Positions 30,027 through 39,039 of a stretch of 64,000 nucleotides of DNA are shown piece after piece. The translations under genes and the position numbers were made by a program. The stretch comes from Fodinicola feengrottensis (GTDB taxonomy: Bacteria > Actinomycetota > Actinomycetes > Mycobacteriales > HKI-0501): NCBI RefSeq assembly GCF_010993775.1, contig NZ_WOTO01000048.1, forward strand, positions 1-64,000, given 5' to 3'. The notes under the pieces are model-generated. The model did no database searches. It had not been told where the DNA came from and saw only the letters and a program-made list of their open reading frames with translations. Position 1 is the stretch's first letter, and each line of letters opens with the position of its first letter.

Positions 30027-30490
30027 TGAGTCCTCTCCTGCCTGCTTCGCAGCGGTCGGTACGCTCGAAGTTGGACGTTTGGCGGTCGCTGATCCAGGTG
30101 TATGTCTCGGTCAGCGACCAGCTGGCGGCCGCGTTGCACGAGCGGCACCAGCTGTCCCTGTCCGAGTTCGACGCATTGGTCAACATGCCGTCCGAAAGTG
30201 TACGGATCAACGAGCTCAAGGAGCGCATGCTGCTCAGCCAGAGCGCGGTGAGCCGGCTGGTCGATCGGCTGGAAAAGCGTGGCCTGCTGGAAAAAGTGCC
30301 CTGCGAGGACGACTTGCGCGGAGTCGAGGTCGCGCTCACCACGGCCGGCCGGCGGCTGCGGTCCAAGGCCATCCGGACCAATGCCGAGGTGGTCGACGAG
30401 CATTTCGCCAGCCCGCTGACAGCCGATCAGCTGGCCGCTCTCGGCGAGGCTTTCACCGAGATCAAACGGCAGAAAAAGCTGGGTGCGTAA
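30026..30490 (+). CDS. MarR family transcriptional regulator
   Basis: The gene is intact, about 154 residues. The winged helix has INELKERMLLSQSAVSRLVDRLEKRGLLEK and the wing CEDDLRGVEVALTTAGRR, typical of MarR. The ATG overlaps the pirin stop by one base, so the two are coupled; the MarR protein likely controls its own operon. The palindrome-like ATGCG-TG-CGCAT at 28981-28992, upstream of pirin, is a weak operator candidate. Its stop overlaps the aminodeoxychorismate synthase start region. Confidence 0.85.
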   Translation: MSPLLPASQRSVRSKLDVWRSLIQVYVSVSDQLAAALHERHQLSLSEFDALVNMPSESVRINELKERMLLSQSAVSRLVDRLEKRGLLEKVPCEDDLRGVEVALTTAGRRLRSKAIRTNAEVVDEHFASPLTADQLAALGEAFTEIKRQKKLGA

Positions 30491-30499
30491 GCTGGCATT

Positions 30500-32500
30500 A
30501 TGCGGGACACTGATCGTGGACAATCACGATTCGTTCACGTACAACGTCTTCCAGTTGGTGGCGGGGATCACAAAAAGCCCGCCGGTGGTGGTTGTCAATG
30601 ACGATCCGAGCTGGTCGGATGACGATCTGTGCTGGTTCGACAACGTCATCGTCTCGGCTGGGCCGGGGCGCCCGGACCGCGCGTCGGACCTGGGCATCAG
30701 TGCGATGGTGGTGGCGCGGGCGAAGATCCCGCTGTTGGGAGTTTGCCTGGGATATCAGGCTTTTTGTGCCAGCTCGCCGGTGCGACTGTCGGGCTGGCGC
30801 CGGAGCCGCGGCACGGATGGGTGTCGCAGGTCACGCACGACTCGAGCGCGCTTTTCGCCGGAATTCCGACGACTTTTCCGGTTGTCCGCTACCACTCGCT
30901 GGCCGTCCGCGATCTCCCGCCCGGCATGAAAGCGACCGCCTGGGCCGATGACGGTGTGCTGATGGCCGTCGAGGATCCGGCCAGGCCGGCCTGGGGAGTG
31001 CAGTTTCATCCGGAGTCGGTTTGTACGGCGTACGGCCGGGAGCTGATGACGAATTTCCTCGCCCAATCACCACAAACCGAGGCTAGGCCGGTGATTGAGC
31101 TGGCCGCTCGCGAAGCCACCGTGCCGAGTCTGACGGTTTTCGCCGAGCGCCTGGACATGGAGATCGAGCCGGCGCAGGCGTACGAACGACTGCTGGGCGA
31201 TTCCCGGCGGGCGTTCTGGCTCGATTCCAGCCTGCCGAGCCATCCGCTCGGCGCGATGTCCGTTATCGGGGACTGCGCGGGAAAATGGGGTCGTACGGTG
31301 ACGGCCAACGTGGCCGCCGGCACGGTGACGGTCGACTCCGAAACCGTCCACAGTGGATTCTTCGACTGGCTTGAAGGCGATCTGGCGTCGTTGCGGATCG
31401 ATGCGTCGAATGCGCCTTTTGGGCTTGGCTGGGTGGGATACCTCGGCTACGAGCTGAAAGCCGAATGCGGTGGTTCCGCGGCGCACTGCTCCGAACTGCC
31501 GGACGCGATGATGATGATGTTCGCCGACCGGGCTGTCGTCTTCGACCACCGGACCAGCGAGGTTTTCGCGCTGGTGCTGGAGGAAACGTACGACGCGGCC
31601 GGCCCTGCGCTGGCCGAGCTCCGGGCCGCGCTGCGGGACGGTCCGGCGCCGGCCGAGTTTTCTCCGTGCGTACGAGCGCAGCCGCGGCACGACCGTGAGC
31701 GTTATCTTGAGTTGGTGGCTGAATGCCAGGAATCCATCCGGCAGGGCGAGAGTTATGAGATCTGCCTGACGAACCGCATCGACTGCGCGGGCTCTATCGA
31801 TCCGCTGCCGGCCTATCTGGCACTGCGGGAAGCCAGCCCGGCCCCTTTCGCCAGTTTTCTGCGCTTCGACGAGATGGCGGTGCTGAGCAGTTCGCCGGAG
31901 CGGTTTCTCAGCATTTCGTCGGCCGGCGCGGCTGAGTCCAGGCCCATCAAGGGAACCCGCCCGCGCGGCGAAACTCCGCTCGCGGACGCGGCCCTACGCG
32001 ACGATCTCGGCATCAATGTCAATGTCAAGGACAGGGCCGAGAATCTGATGATCGTCGATCTCGTCCGCAACGATCTCGGCCGGTCGGCGGTGATCGGTTC
32101 GGTGCAGGTCCCGCAGCTTTTCTCGGTCGAGACGTACGCGACCGTCCACCAGCTTGTCAGCGTGGTGAAGGCTCAACTGCGCGACGATGTGTCGCCTGTC
32201 GCGTGCGTACGGGCCGCATTCCCCGGCGGTTCGATGACCGGGGCACCGAAGATCCGCACGATGCGGATCATCGACGCCCTCGAAGCAGGCCCCCGCGGCA
32301 TTTACTCCGGCGCCATCGGCTATTTCTCGCCGACCGGTGCCGTCGACCTCAGCATTGCCATCCGTACGCTCGTGGTCACCCCGGATCGAGCCCATTTCGG
32401 CACCGGCGGGGCCGTGGTCGCCCTTTCCGACCCGGCCGCGGAATACCAGGAGACCGTCGACAAGACAGCCGCTATTCGCGCTGTCCTTTCCCTGCCGTAG
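30500..32500 (+). CDS. pabB: Bifunctional aminodeoxychorismate synthase PabA-PabB (frameshifted)
   Basis: About 665 residues. The N-terminal glutamine amidotransferase has LIVDNHDSFTYN, the nucleophile loop GVCLGYQAF and the FHPES triad end. The C-terminal chorismate-binding domain has ESYEICLTN, RPIKGTRPRG, DLVRNDLG, and PGGSMTGAPK followed by GAIGYFSPTG. It makes 4-amino-4-deoxychorismate for p-aminobenzoate/folate. I place the start at ATG 30500, where a GGG should read GG (giving MRTLIVDNHD); GTG 30483 is the literal in-frame alternative. A second break at 30765-30768 is an extra TG. Confidence 0.88.
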
Positions 32501-32501
32501 G

Positions 32502-33135
32502 TCAAAGGCTCAGCTGAGCTGCCTCTTGGGGCCGCAGAGAAGTGAGGTGGTGGGCCAAAACGGCCCGCAGAACATCCGGGGTCACGCGTTCGGGTCGGGT
32601 GACGGCGTCCATCGACAGGCCGTCCAGCAGCGCGTGCAGCCGGGCTGTTTCCAGGTCGAGGTCCAGATCGGGGTCGGCCAGCCCGGCGCGTACCAGCTCG
32701 CCGAGCATGTCCTTCTCCAACTCGAAAATCCGGTCGTGGATCTGGTGGCTGATCGCCCGTAGTCGCCGATCGCTCACGGTGGTGCCCAGAAAAGCCAGCC
32801 ATACCTGGGATTCCTGCTGCCGTTCGGCATTTAGCGGCAGCAACTCGCTGAGCACCATCTCGACGCTCGCGGCCGGGTCGGTGAGAGTGGGCGGACGGCG
32901 CGCCTGCAACGCGAGCAGTCGGGCCGACGCGCGCTCGATCACCAGGTCCATGGAGAAGATGATCAGCTCGTCGTGAGTGGCGAAGTAGTGCCGTAGCGAC
33001 CCGAGCGAGCGACAGGCCGGCCTCCGCGGCGACGTTACGCATGGACGCGCTGCTGAAGCCGTCGCGGCGGATGACCCGCCACACCGCCTCGGCGACCTGC
33101 TGCCGGCGCTCTTTCGGATCCACGACCTTGGGCAC
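32502..33135 (-). CDS. TetR/AcrR family regulator (frameshifted)
   Basis: About 210 residues. PKERRQQVAEAVWRVIRRDGFSSASMRNVAAEAGLS-LGSLRHYFATHDELI is the helix-turn-helix, interrupted at 33002-33012 by a tandem repeat of CGAG; one copy less restores the frame. The C-terminal domain resembles the BetI-type group (LPLNAERQQESQVWLAFLG, LLDGLSMDA). It is divergent from the carotenoid oxygenase gene, with two matching operators between them. Confidence 0.82.
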
Positions 33136-33145
33136 AGGACTTTTA

Positions 33146-33161
33146 TAGCACGACTGTGCTA
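33146..33161. promoter_or_regulatory. TetR operator copy 1 (TAGCAC-GACT-GTGCTA)
   Basis: A perfect six-base-arm palindrome lies 10 bases upstream of the TetR start. It matches the inverted second copy at 33171-33186 at 15 of 16 positions. Confidence 0.75.
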
Positions 33162-33170
33162 GCTTTTATT

Positions 33171-33186
33171 TAGCACAGTCGAGCTA
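33171..33186. promoter_or_regulatory. TetR operator copy 2
   Basis: TAGCACAGTCGAGCTA is the reverse complement of copy 1 with one change, and lies 15 bases before the carotenoid oxygenase start. The two sites are 25 bp apart centre to centre. Confidence 0.72.
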
Positions 33187-33201
33187 CCAAGGGAGTCGAG
33201 G

Positions 33202-34522
33202 ATGACCGCCACCGTCGCCATAGACAGCTACTTCACGCCCGTGCCGGATGAGATCGAGGCGATCGACCTGGTTGTGGAGGGGGCGCTGCCCCCCGAACTG
33301 AACGGCCGCTACCTGCGCAACGGGCCCAATCCGAAGCCCGGAGCGCCGCCGGCGCATCCGTTCGTCGAGCCAGGCATGGTCCATGGCGTACGGCTGAAGG
33401 ACGGCGCCGCACTTTGGTATCGCAACCGATGGGTGCGTACGAGCCTGTTCACCGAGTCTGCGACTCGCGTCCGGCCGGATGGGAGTCTGGATTTGGCTGC
33501 CTGTCATGCCAACACGCACGTGATAGAGCATGCCGGCCGGACTTTCGCGTTGGTGGAAAGCGGATTGCCGTACGAGCTGAGCCTCGACCTGGACACCGTT
33601 GGTCCCTGCGATTTCCAAGGCCGGCTGACCACCGCGATGACCGCCCATCCCAAAGCCGATCCGGTCACCGGTGACCTGCATTTCTTCGGGTACGGCGTGC
33701 GGCCGCCCTTCTTGACCTATCACCGGCTTTCGGCGTCCGGAGAGCTGGTGCAAAGCGTGCCGGTCGAGGTGCCGGGACCGACCATGATGCACGATTTCGC
33801 CATTACTGAGGACTACCTCGTCTGGATGGATCTGCCGGTCGTTTTCGAGCGGACCGAGCTGGGCGTCCCCTATCGGTGGAGCGACTCGTACGGCGCCAGA
33901 CTTGGCTTGATGCCACGAAAAGGTGGGCCGGTCCGGTGGTTCGAGATCGAGCCCTGTTACGTCTTCCACGTCGGCAACGCGCGTCAGGACGCGGCCGGCC
34001 GGGTGGTGTTGGACGCCGTTCGGTACGACCGCGCCACTTTCCGTAACGAGTGGGATCTTGCGGCGGGTAAAGAGAAAACGGGCTCGGTGCCGGGCCAGAT
34101 GTTGCATCGATGGACGCTCGATCCGCGGACCGGCGTGCGGTCCGAGCAGCAGCTTGACGACTGGTCGCTGGAGTTTCCCACTCTCAACGAAAATCTGGTC
34201 GGACTCCAGAACCGTTTCCTCTATCTGGTCGGCGGAGGTTCCGTCGTCAAGTTCGACACGGTCAACGGCGAGCGCGGCGTGCACCGGCTGCCGGACGGCG
34301 CGAAGCCGCGGCGAAGCGGTGTTCGTGCCAGCCGAAAACGCCCGGGCCGAGGACGACGGGTGGCTGTTGACCATCGTGAGCAATCGGATCGCCGGCACCG
34401 CGGATCTTCTGGTGTTGGACGCTACTGATGTCGCCGCGCGGCCGGTGGCCACCGTCCACTTGCCACGGTGGGTCCCGTCCGGATTCCACGGCAGTTGGGT
34501 CCCGGAGTCGGTCGTACGATGA
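33202..34522 (+). CDS. Carotenoid oxygenase family protein (frameshifted)
   Basis: About 440 residues, a seven-bladed propeller non-haem iron dioxygenase. All four iron-ligand histidines are visible: TAHPKAD, MMHDFAIT, VFHVGNA and SGFHGSW. GRYLRNGPNP and GDGMVHG-like PGMVHGVRL are family landmarks. It would cleave a C=C bond in a carotenoid or stilbene-like substrate. A frame change lies near 34300. The stop overlaps the next ATG (ATGA), coupling it to the VC0807-type membrane gene. Control by the divergent TetR is inferred from two operators. Confidence 0.86.
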
Positions 34523-35171
34523 AGCCGCTGGTCAACGTATTGTTGTGGGATCTGGGCCTGTCGATCCTGCCGTATTTCCTCTTCCGGCTCGCCGGTTGCA
34601 GCGAGACGACCTCGTTGATCGGCGGGACGGCGGTCGCGAGCGTGCGGCTGGCGTACGTGATCATTCGGCATCGCCGGATCGACGGGCTCGCGCTGTTCAT
34701 GATCGGTCTTTTGGTGGTGGGCCTGGCACTGACCGCCGTCACCGGCGATGTTCGTTTGCTGGCCGCGAAGGACTCCCTGAACACGGCGTTCGTCGGGGTC
34801 GCTTTCCTGGTCACCATCCCGTTCGGGCGACCGGTGATGTTCTTGATCTCGCGGCACTTCCGGGCCGCTGACCCGGCCGCCCAGCGCCGGTGGGACGAGC
34901 TCTGGGTGGCCGAGCCGGGGTTTCGGCGGATGTTCTACGTTGGCTCTACGGTCTGGGGCGCGGCGATGCTCGCGGAAGCGGTCCTGCGCATTGTTTTGGT
35001 CTATCTATGGCCGATCGACCTGGTTATCGCCGTGTCAACACCTGCCCAGCTGGGGGGCTGATCGCGCTGCTCGCCTGCTGGTCGCTGTGGTATCGCCACC
35101 GCCCGCGCAACGGTCAGTGGTCCGCGCGGCTGCGAACGCCGACCGCTTTTCGCACGGAGACCTTGCGATAG
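34519..35171 (+). CDS. VC0807-like integral membrane protein, second copy (frameshifted)
   Basis: About 217 residues. FFLFRLAGCSETTSLIGG-like N-terminus, RRIDGLALFMIGLLVVGLALTAVTGDVRLLAAKDS, PVMFLISRHF and the C-terminal WSLWYRHR match the family of the gene at 4234-4923. A run of six G near 35055 shifts the frame. It starts inside the carotenoid oxygenase stop codon, so the two proteins are probably made together. The last 58 bases overlap the convergent SnoaL-like gene. Confidence 0.72.
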
Positions 35172-35526
35172 GTGATCCGCCAGCCCTGCTCGCGGCGGGA
35201 CACCACGTCGTCGTACGTGACGCTGCCGCAGGTGCCGTCCGCGTTGATGCCGATTCCCTTGGGCAGCACCCGAATCTGGCCGTCCGGCAATTCGCTGAGC
35301 ACGATGTTGGTGACGTGATGGCCGACCGGCTGGTTGTCGCCGAGGGCGATCGCGGCCTCGCGGAGCGTGGGCAGGTCCCGGATGCCCAGCCCGAAGTCGG
35401 TGAGGTCGTGCACGGCGTCTTGAGCGAAGACCTCCTCAATGCGGTTGAGCCCGTCAGCGTCGACCAGGTGCCCGTGCATGGTGATCAGGTCGGTGATGGT
35501 CGTGCGTCTGCTGCGGTCAGTGTCAT
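35114..35526 (-). CDS. SnoaL-like (NTF2-fold) protein (frameshifted near start)
   Basis: About 137 residues. HGHLVDADGLNRIEEVFAQDAVHDLTDFG and the C-terminal EQGWRITYRKVSVR fit the SnoaL-like domain. The start ATG at 35526 has an AGAGG site; one base is wrong near 35508, restoring MTLTAADARTITDLITMHGH. The function is unknown; relatives include polyketide cyclases and dehydratases. Two GGGGANNTCCCC palindromes lie just upstream, shared with the divergent SnoaL/ECF operon. Confidence 0.7.
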
Positions 35527-35546
35527 GAAGCCTCTTCGATTGATCT

Positions 35547-35558
35547 GGGGATGTCCCC
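35547..35558. promoter_or_regulatory. Palindrome GGGGA-TG-TCCCC
   Basis: First of two identical-architecture palindromes, 24 bp apart centre to centre, in the divergent promoter between two SnoaL-like genes. It is probably an operator. The cognate regulator is not evident. Confidence 0.6.
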
Positions 35559-35570
35559 GGTTACTGTAGT

Positions 35571-35582
35571 GGGGAGATCCCC
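35571..35582. promoter_or_regulatory. Palindrome GGGGA-GA-TCCCC
   Basis: Second copy of the operator-like palindrome. The spacing of just over two helical turns suggests cooperative binding on one face. Confidence 0.6.
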
Positions 35583-35672
35583 ATTTTGCCAGCGAATCTT
35601 TTCGCGGCTGACCGATGAGTTGCCGACGGGTCGCCGGTATACCCCTTCGACCAACCACGAAGGAGACCTCCG

Positions 35673-36062
35673 ATGACCACCATCACCACCGATGAGCAGG
35701 CCGTACGCGATGTGCTGACGCAGCTGTACGTGACCTGGACCGACTATGACGCGGACGCGTTCGCGACCTTCTACACCGCGGACGCGACCATCGTCCTGCC
35801 TGGCCGATATCACCGCGGCGACTCCGCCGTACGCGACTACATGGCCGCCGGTTTCGCGGGCCCTCTGCAGGGCAGCCGAGTCGTCGACGACGTGGTCGAC
35901 CTGCGGATCGTGGGCGGCGACACCGCGATCGTGGTCACCGAAGGCGGCGTCGTCATGGCCGGAGCTACCGAACCGGCTGTCCTGATCCGGGCCACCTCGG
36001 TGCTGGCCAAGATCAACGGAGAGTGGAAAATCGCGGCGTACACGAACGCTCCCGTCGGCTGA
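35673..36062 (+). CDS. SgcJ/EcaC-type SnoaL-like protein
   Basis: The gene is intact, 129 residues. VRDVLTQLYVTWTDYDADAFATFYTADATIVLPG and the terminal KINGEWKIAAYTNAPVG are typical of the SgcJ/EcaC group of NTF2-fold proteins, which are annotated as oxidoreductases without proof. It has an AAGGAGACC site and lies 12 bp before the ECF sigma gene, which itself ends in a SnoaL-like domain. Confidence 0.8.
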   Translation: MTTITTDEQAVRDVLTQLYVTWTDYDADAFATFYTADATIVLPGRYHRGDSAVRDYMAAGFAGPLQGSRVVDDVVDLRIVGGDTAIVVTEGGVVMAGATEPAVLIRATSVLAKINGEWKIAAYTNAPVG

Positions 36063-36074
36063 GAGGAATTCCCG

Positions 36075-37025
36075 TTGCCCACCGCGACCGTTGAGGATTT
36101 CGAGGCGTACCGGCGTGAGTTGCTGGTGCATTGTTACCGGCTGCTTGGATCCGTCCATGAGGCCGAGGATCTGGTTCAGGAAACGATGATCCGGGCGTGG
36201 CGGGCACGGGATCGGTACGACGAGCGAATGGCGTCTGTACGCACGTGGCTTTACAAAATCGCCACGAACGCGTGCCTGACCGCTTTGCAGGGCCGGGCCC
36301 GGCGGCCGTTGCCGTCCGGGCTCGGCGCCGCGAGCGACGACCCGTACGCGCCGCTGGTGCCCTCACTGCAAGTGCCGTGGCTGCAGCCCTTCCCGGATTC
36401 CCGGCTGGCCGACCCGGCGTCCCGAATCGCCGGGCGAGCCAATCTGCGACTCGCGCTTATCGCCGCGATGCAAGTGCTGCCACCAAAACAGCGGGCCGTT
36501 CTGATCCTGCGGGACGTGCTGGAATTCACCGCCGCCGAAGTCGCCGACCAACTGGAAACCTCCACCGCCGCGGTGAACAGCGCCCTTCAGCGTGCTCGTA
36601 CGAGCCTGTCCGCCGCCGCGCCAGCCGAAGCCGACGTCGCGGAGCCTGGCGACGCTGCGGTGGAGTCTGTTCTCGACCGCTATATTCGCGCTTTCGAATC
36701 GGCTGACGTCGGCGGTTTGGTGGCATTGCTGACCGATGACGTGATGATGGAAATGCCGCCCATTCCGCTGTGGTATGTGGGGAAGGTCCACTACGGACAG
36801 TTCATTGAGCGAGTGTTCGGGATCCGTGGCGATGCTTGGCGGATGATTCCTCTTACCGCCAATTGCCAGCCTGCGGTCGCCGCCTACTGTCGCGATGGGG
36901 AAGGTTTGTATCAGCTGCACACGCTGCAGGTTTTCAGCATTGGCGCAGCGGGAATCTCGCGGAACGTGGTTTTTCAGGAGTCGCAGGTGTACGCGGATTT
37001 CGGGCTGGCGGCGGTCCTGAGTTAG
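36075..37025 (+). CDS. ECF sigma factor with C-terminal SnoaL-like domain (SigG-like)
   Basis: The gene is intact, 316 residues. Sigma region 2 (HCYRLLGSVHEAEDLVQETMIRAWRARDRYDE, split here by family blocks) and region 4 (LPPKQRAVLILRDVLEFTAAEVADQLETSTAAVNSALQRAR) occupy residues about 8-185. Residues about 200-316 form an NTF2/SnoaL-like domain (YIRAFESADVGGLVALLTDDVMMEMPP). In this ECF class the tail takes the role of an anti-sigma factor by autoinhibition, from family knowledge. It starts with TTG after GAGAGG. No separate anti-sigma gene is seen. Confidence 0.88.
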   Translation: MPTATVEDFEAYRRELLVHCYRLLGSVHEAEDLVQETMIRAWRARDRYDERMASVRTWLYKIATNACLTALQGRARRPLPSGLGAASDDPYAPLVPSLQVPWLQPFPDSRLADPASRIAGRANLRLALIAAMQVLPPKQRAVLILRDVLEFTAAEVADQLETSTAAVNSALQRARTSLSAAAPAEADVAEPGDAAVESVLDRYIRAFESADVGGLVALLTDDVMMEMPPIPLWYVGKVHYGQFIERVFGIRGDAWRMIPLTANCQPAVAAYCRDGEGLYQLHTLQVFSIGAAGISRNVVFQESQVYADFGLAAVLS

Positions 37026-38142
37026 ACCAGGCTTTTGGTGGAGGTGGAGTTGCCGTAGGGGTCGGGCTTGCGGTGTCGGGGGATGGCGGGCACCGGCGAT
37101 GGGTGCGCCGAAGGGACGGCTACGCGGTGCCGGTTTCGGGTCGTACGCAACGGAATTCTGGCTCGTACGATCGCGCCGGAGCCACCTGTGGAGGTGACGG
37201 AGACGGAGCCGTTGAGGGCTTCGCAGCGGGTACGGATCGCGGCGAGGCCGTGGTGATGGCCGTTCAGCATGGTGGGGTCGAAGCCGGTGCCGTTGTCGGT
37301 GACGGCCAGCTCGACGTAGGTCTCGGTGGCGGTGACGGTGGCGTCGATGCGGTCGCCGCCGCTGTGTTCGGCGGCGTTGCGGACGGCTTCCTGGGCCACC
37401 CGGAAAAGAGCGAGACGCAGCGTACGGTCCTGTGTCCATTCTGGACGGTGACCGGGCAGAACCGTGGTGGCGACGGTCTTTCCGGGGTGTTCGATCTCGG
37501 TGTCGCTGGCGAGGTCGGCGAGCGCGCCGGCCAGCCCGATCCGGTCCAGGACCGCTGGGTGCAGGTCCGTGATCAGGCCGCGTAAATCGGTGGCCTGCGA
37601 AAAAAAAACAAGTCATCGGCGCGGGTGACCAGGGACATCGTTTCGGTGGGGCTGTGCGAGAGTTTGGCTTGCTGTAGAAGTTGTCGGGCGGACAGCAGCC
37701 GCTGCAGGAACTCGTCGTGCAGCTGGTGGGCGAGGTGCGACTTCATCGCGTCGACGGCGTCGATGCTGGCGCGGTAGCGGTCTCGTACGAGCAGCTGCAT
37801 CGCCGCCGCGCGGCCGCGCCAGATCACCGCGGCGAATACCAGGAACAAAAGGACGGTTCCCACTCGCGCCAGCCAGACGTCAATTCTTTCCAGCACCGGC
37901 AACAATGCCAGCAGGAAAGAAAAGGCGGATATCGCCAGCAACGGCACTCGTGGCGGTCCGGCGTACATAACAGCCAGGCCGAAAGTCAGTGCGCAGGTCA
38001 GAATTGCCAGCCCTATCCGCCACATCGGCGCGACAGTGGTGCTGGTCAGTAACAGACTGGCCAAAAAGCAGACAACGGACAGTCGGGTCATTATGTTGCG
38101 CGGGCTTTGGTTGACTCGAAATGAAGTCGCCATGGGGGACAT
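37022..38142 (-). CDS. Sensor histidine kinase, NarL/DesK type (frameshifted)
   Basis: About 370 residues. Four to five N-terminal helices (for example VVCFLASLLLTS and ISAFSFLLALLPVL) are followed by the HisKA_3 box HLAHQLHDEFLQRLLSARQLL and an HATPase domain with N box EAVRNAAEHSGGD and G1 box DNGTGFDP. A frame change sits in a long T run near 37600. An extra first helix (AHSVIMAVLAVIELISF) lies in another frame up to 38203, so the true start may be there, with an error in the C run near 38134. No partner response regulator is in the window. Confidence 0.8.
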
Positions 38143-38485
38143 TGAAACTGATCAGCTCGATTACCGCCAGTACGGCCATGATCACTGAATGTGCGTAGCG
38201 CATTAATGAGTCTGGTTGGCCCGTACAAATCAGTACATAGCTTCATATTCCGCCTCAGCAATCGGTGGCTCTCGCTGGCCGGCTTCGGCCGGTCTGAGGA
38301 GCCTCAGTCGGGACCCCAGGCCGGGTGTTTCCGGGGCGGACGCTAAGTTGGGCGGAGTCGGGGGGAGTTTTCCCGTAATGCGCGGTGCGCGCGCCGGCGT
38401 CACATCCAGCCTCACCAGGCTGGTTGTCGCCCCAGCGCGGGCAGTGAATCCACAGGTGAGAAGAAGAGAGAGGGTTGGTACTCAG
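38143..38485. other. Intergenic region between kinase and DUF6918-like gene
   Basis: 343 bases between divergent genes. The left 60 bases may encode the first helix of the kinase. The rest shows no convincing gene. A GAGAGAGGG purine tract near 38466 precedes the next start codon. Confidence 0.4.
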
Positions 38486-38938
38486 GTGGCAGAGACGCTG
38501 CACGAGATCCTGCTCACGCCCGGAAAGCGGCCAGAGGTCCTCGCTGACTGCAAGCAGCTGCTGGACGAAGAAGTGTCGAGCAAGTCAGGCGCCTCAGGGC
38601 TCGCGGTCAAGAGCGCGTACACCATGGTCAAGGCCGTCAAGCCGGGCATCATCAACGAGTCGATCGACAAGCTGCTCGACGACTTCATTGGCCGGCTGCA
38701 GCCGTTCTACGCCGACTACCGGGCGAGCGGCGCTGGTCAGCCGCTGGACAGCTACCTGGCCGGCCGTGGCGAGGAGGTCTCCGACGCTCTGCTCGGGGTG
38801 ACCGACGACCGGGCCGCCAACACCAGTCGCGCCACCATCAAGAAGGCGTACGAGAAGATCCGCCCACAGGGCAAGAAGAACGTCGAGCTGGCACTGCCGC
38901 GGCTCGGCAAGCTGATCGAGAAGCACGTCGCGGCCTAA
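38486..38938 (+). CDS. Conserved helical protein, probably DUF6918
   Basis: The gene is intact, about 150 residues, charged and helical (TLHEILLTPGKRPEVLADCKQLLDEEV, SAYTMVKAVKPGIINESIDKLLDDF, IRPQGKKNVELALPRLGKLIEKHVAA shown by blocks). It resembles a widespread actinobacterial protein of unknown function that I believe is DUF6918. GTG 38486 is chosen from the protein alignment pattern; the purine tract is 11 bases upstream. A clear terminator follows. Confidence 0.7.
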   Translation: MAETLHEILLTPGKRPEVLADCKQLLDEEVSSKSGASGLAVKSAYTMVKAVKPGIINESIDKLLDDFIGRLQPFYADYRASGAGQPLDSYLAGRGEEVSDALLGVTDDRAANTSRATIKKAYEKIRPQGKKNVELALPRLGKLIEKHVAA

Positions 38939-38953
38939 GGTCCAGAACGTGGA

Positions 38954-38984
38954 GCGGGCGACGGGAAACCGTTGCCCGCTTTTT
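38954..38984 (+). terminator. Rho-independent terminator with T5 tail
   Basis: GCGGGCGACGG / CCGTTGCCCGC arms with a GAAA loop are followed by TTTTT, 15 bases after the stop codon of the DUF6918-like gene. Confidence 0.85.
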
Positions 38985-38992
38985 CGTCCCCG

Positions 38993-39014
38993 CTATTCAT
39001 CGTATGATGAATAG
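38993..39014. promoter_or_regulatory. 22-bp perfect inverted repeat, operator of MetE-like gene
   Basis: Nine-base perfect arms CTATTCATC and GATGAATAG are separated by GTAT. It ends 25 bases before the start codon at 39040. Its AT-rich symmetric form is typical of a dimeric repressor site. The regulator is not adjacent. Confidence 0.7.
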
Positions 39015-39039
39015 ATCGTCGGACCGGAGGAGCACGCTA

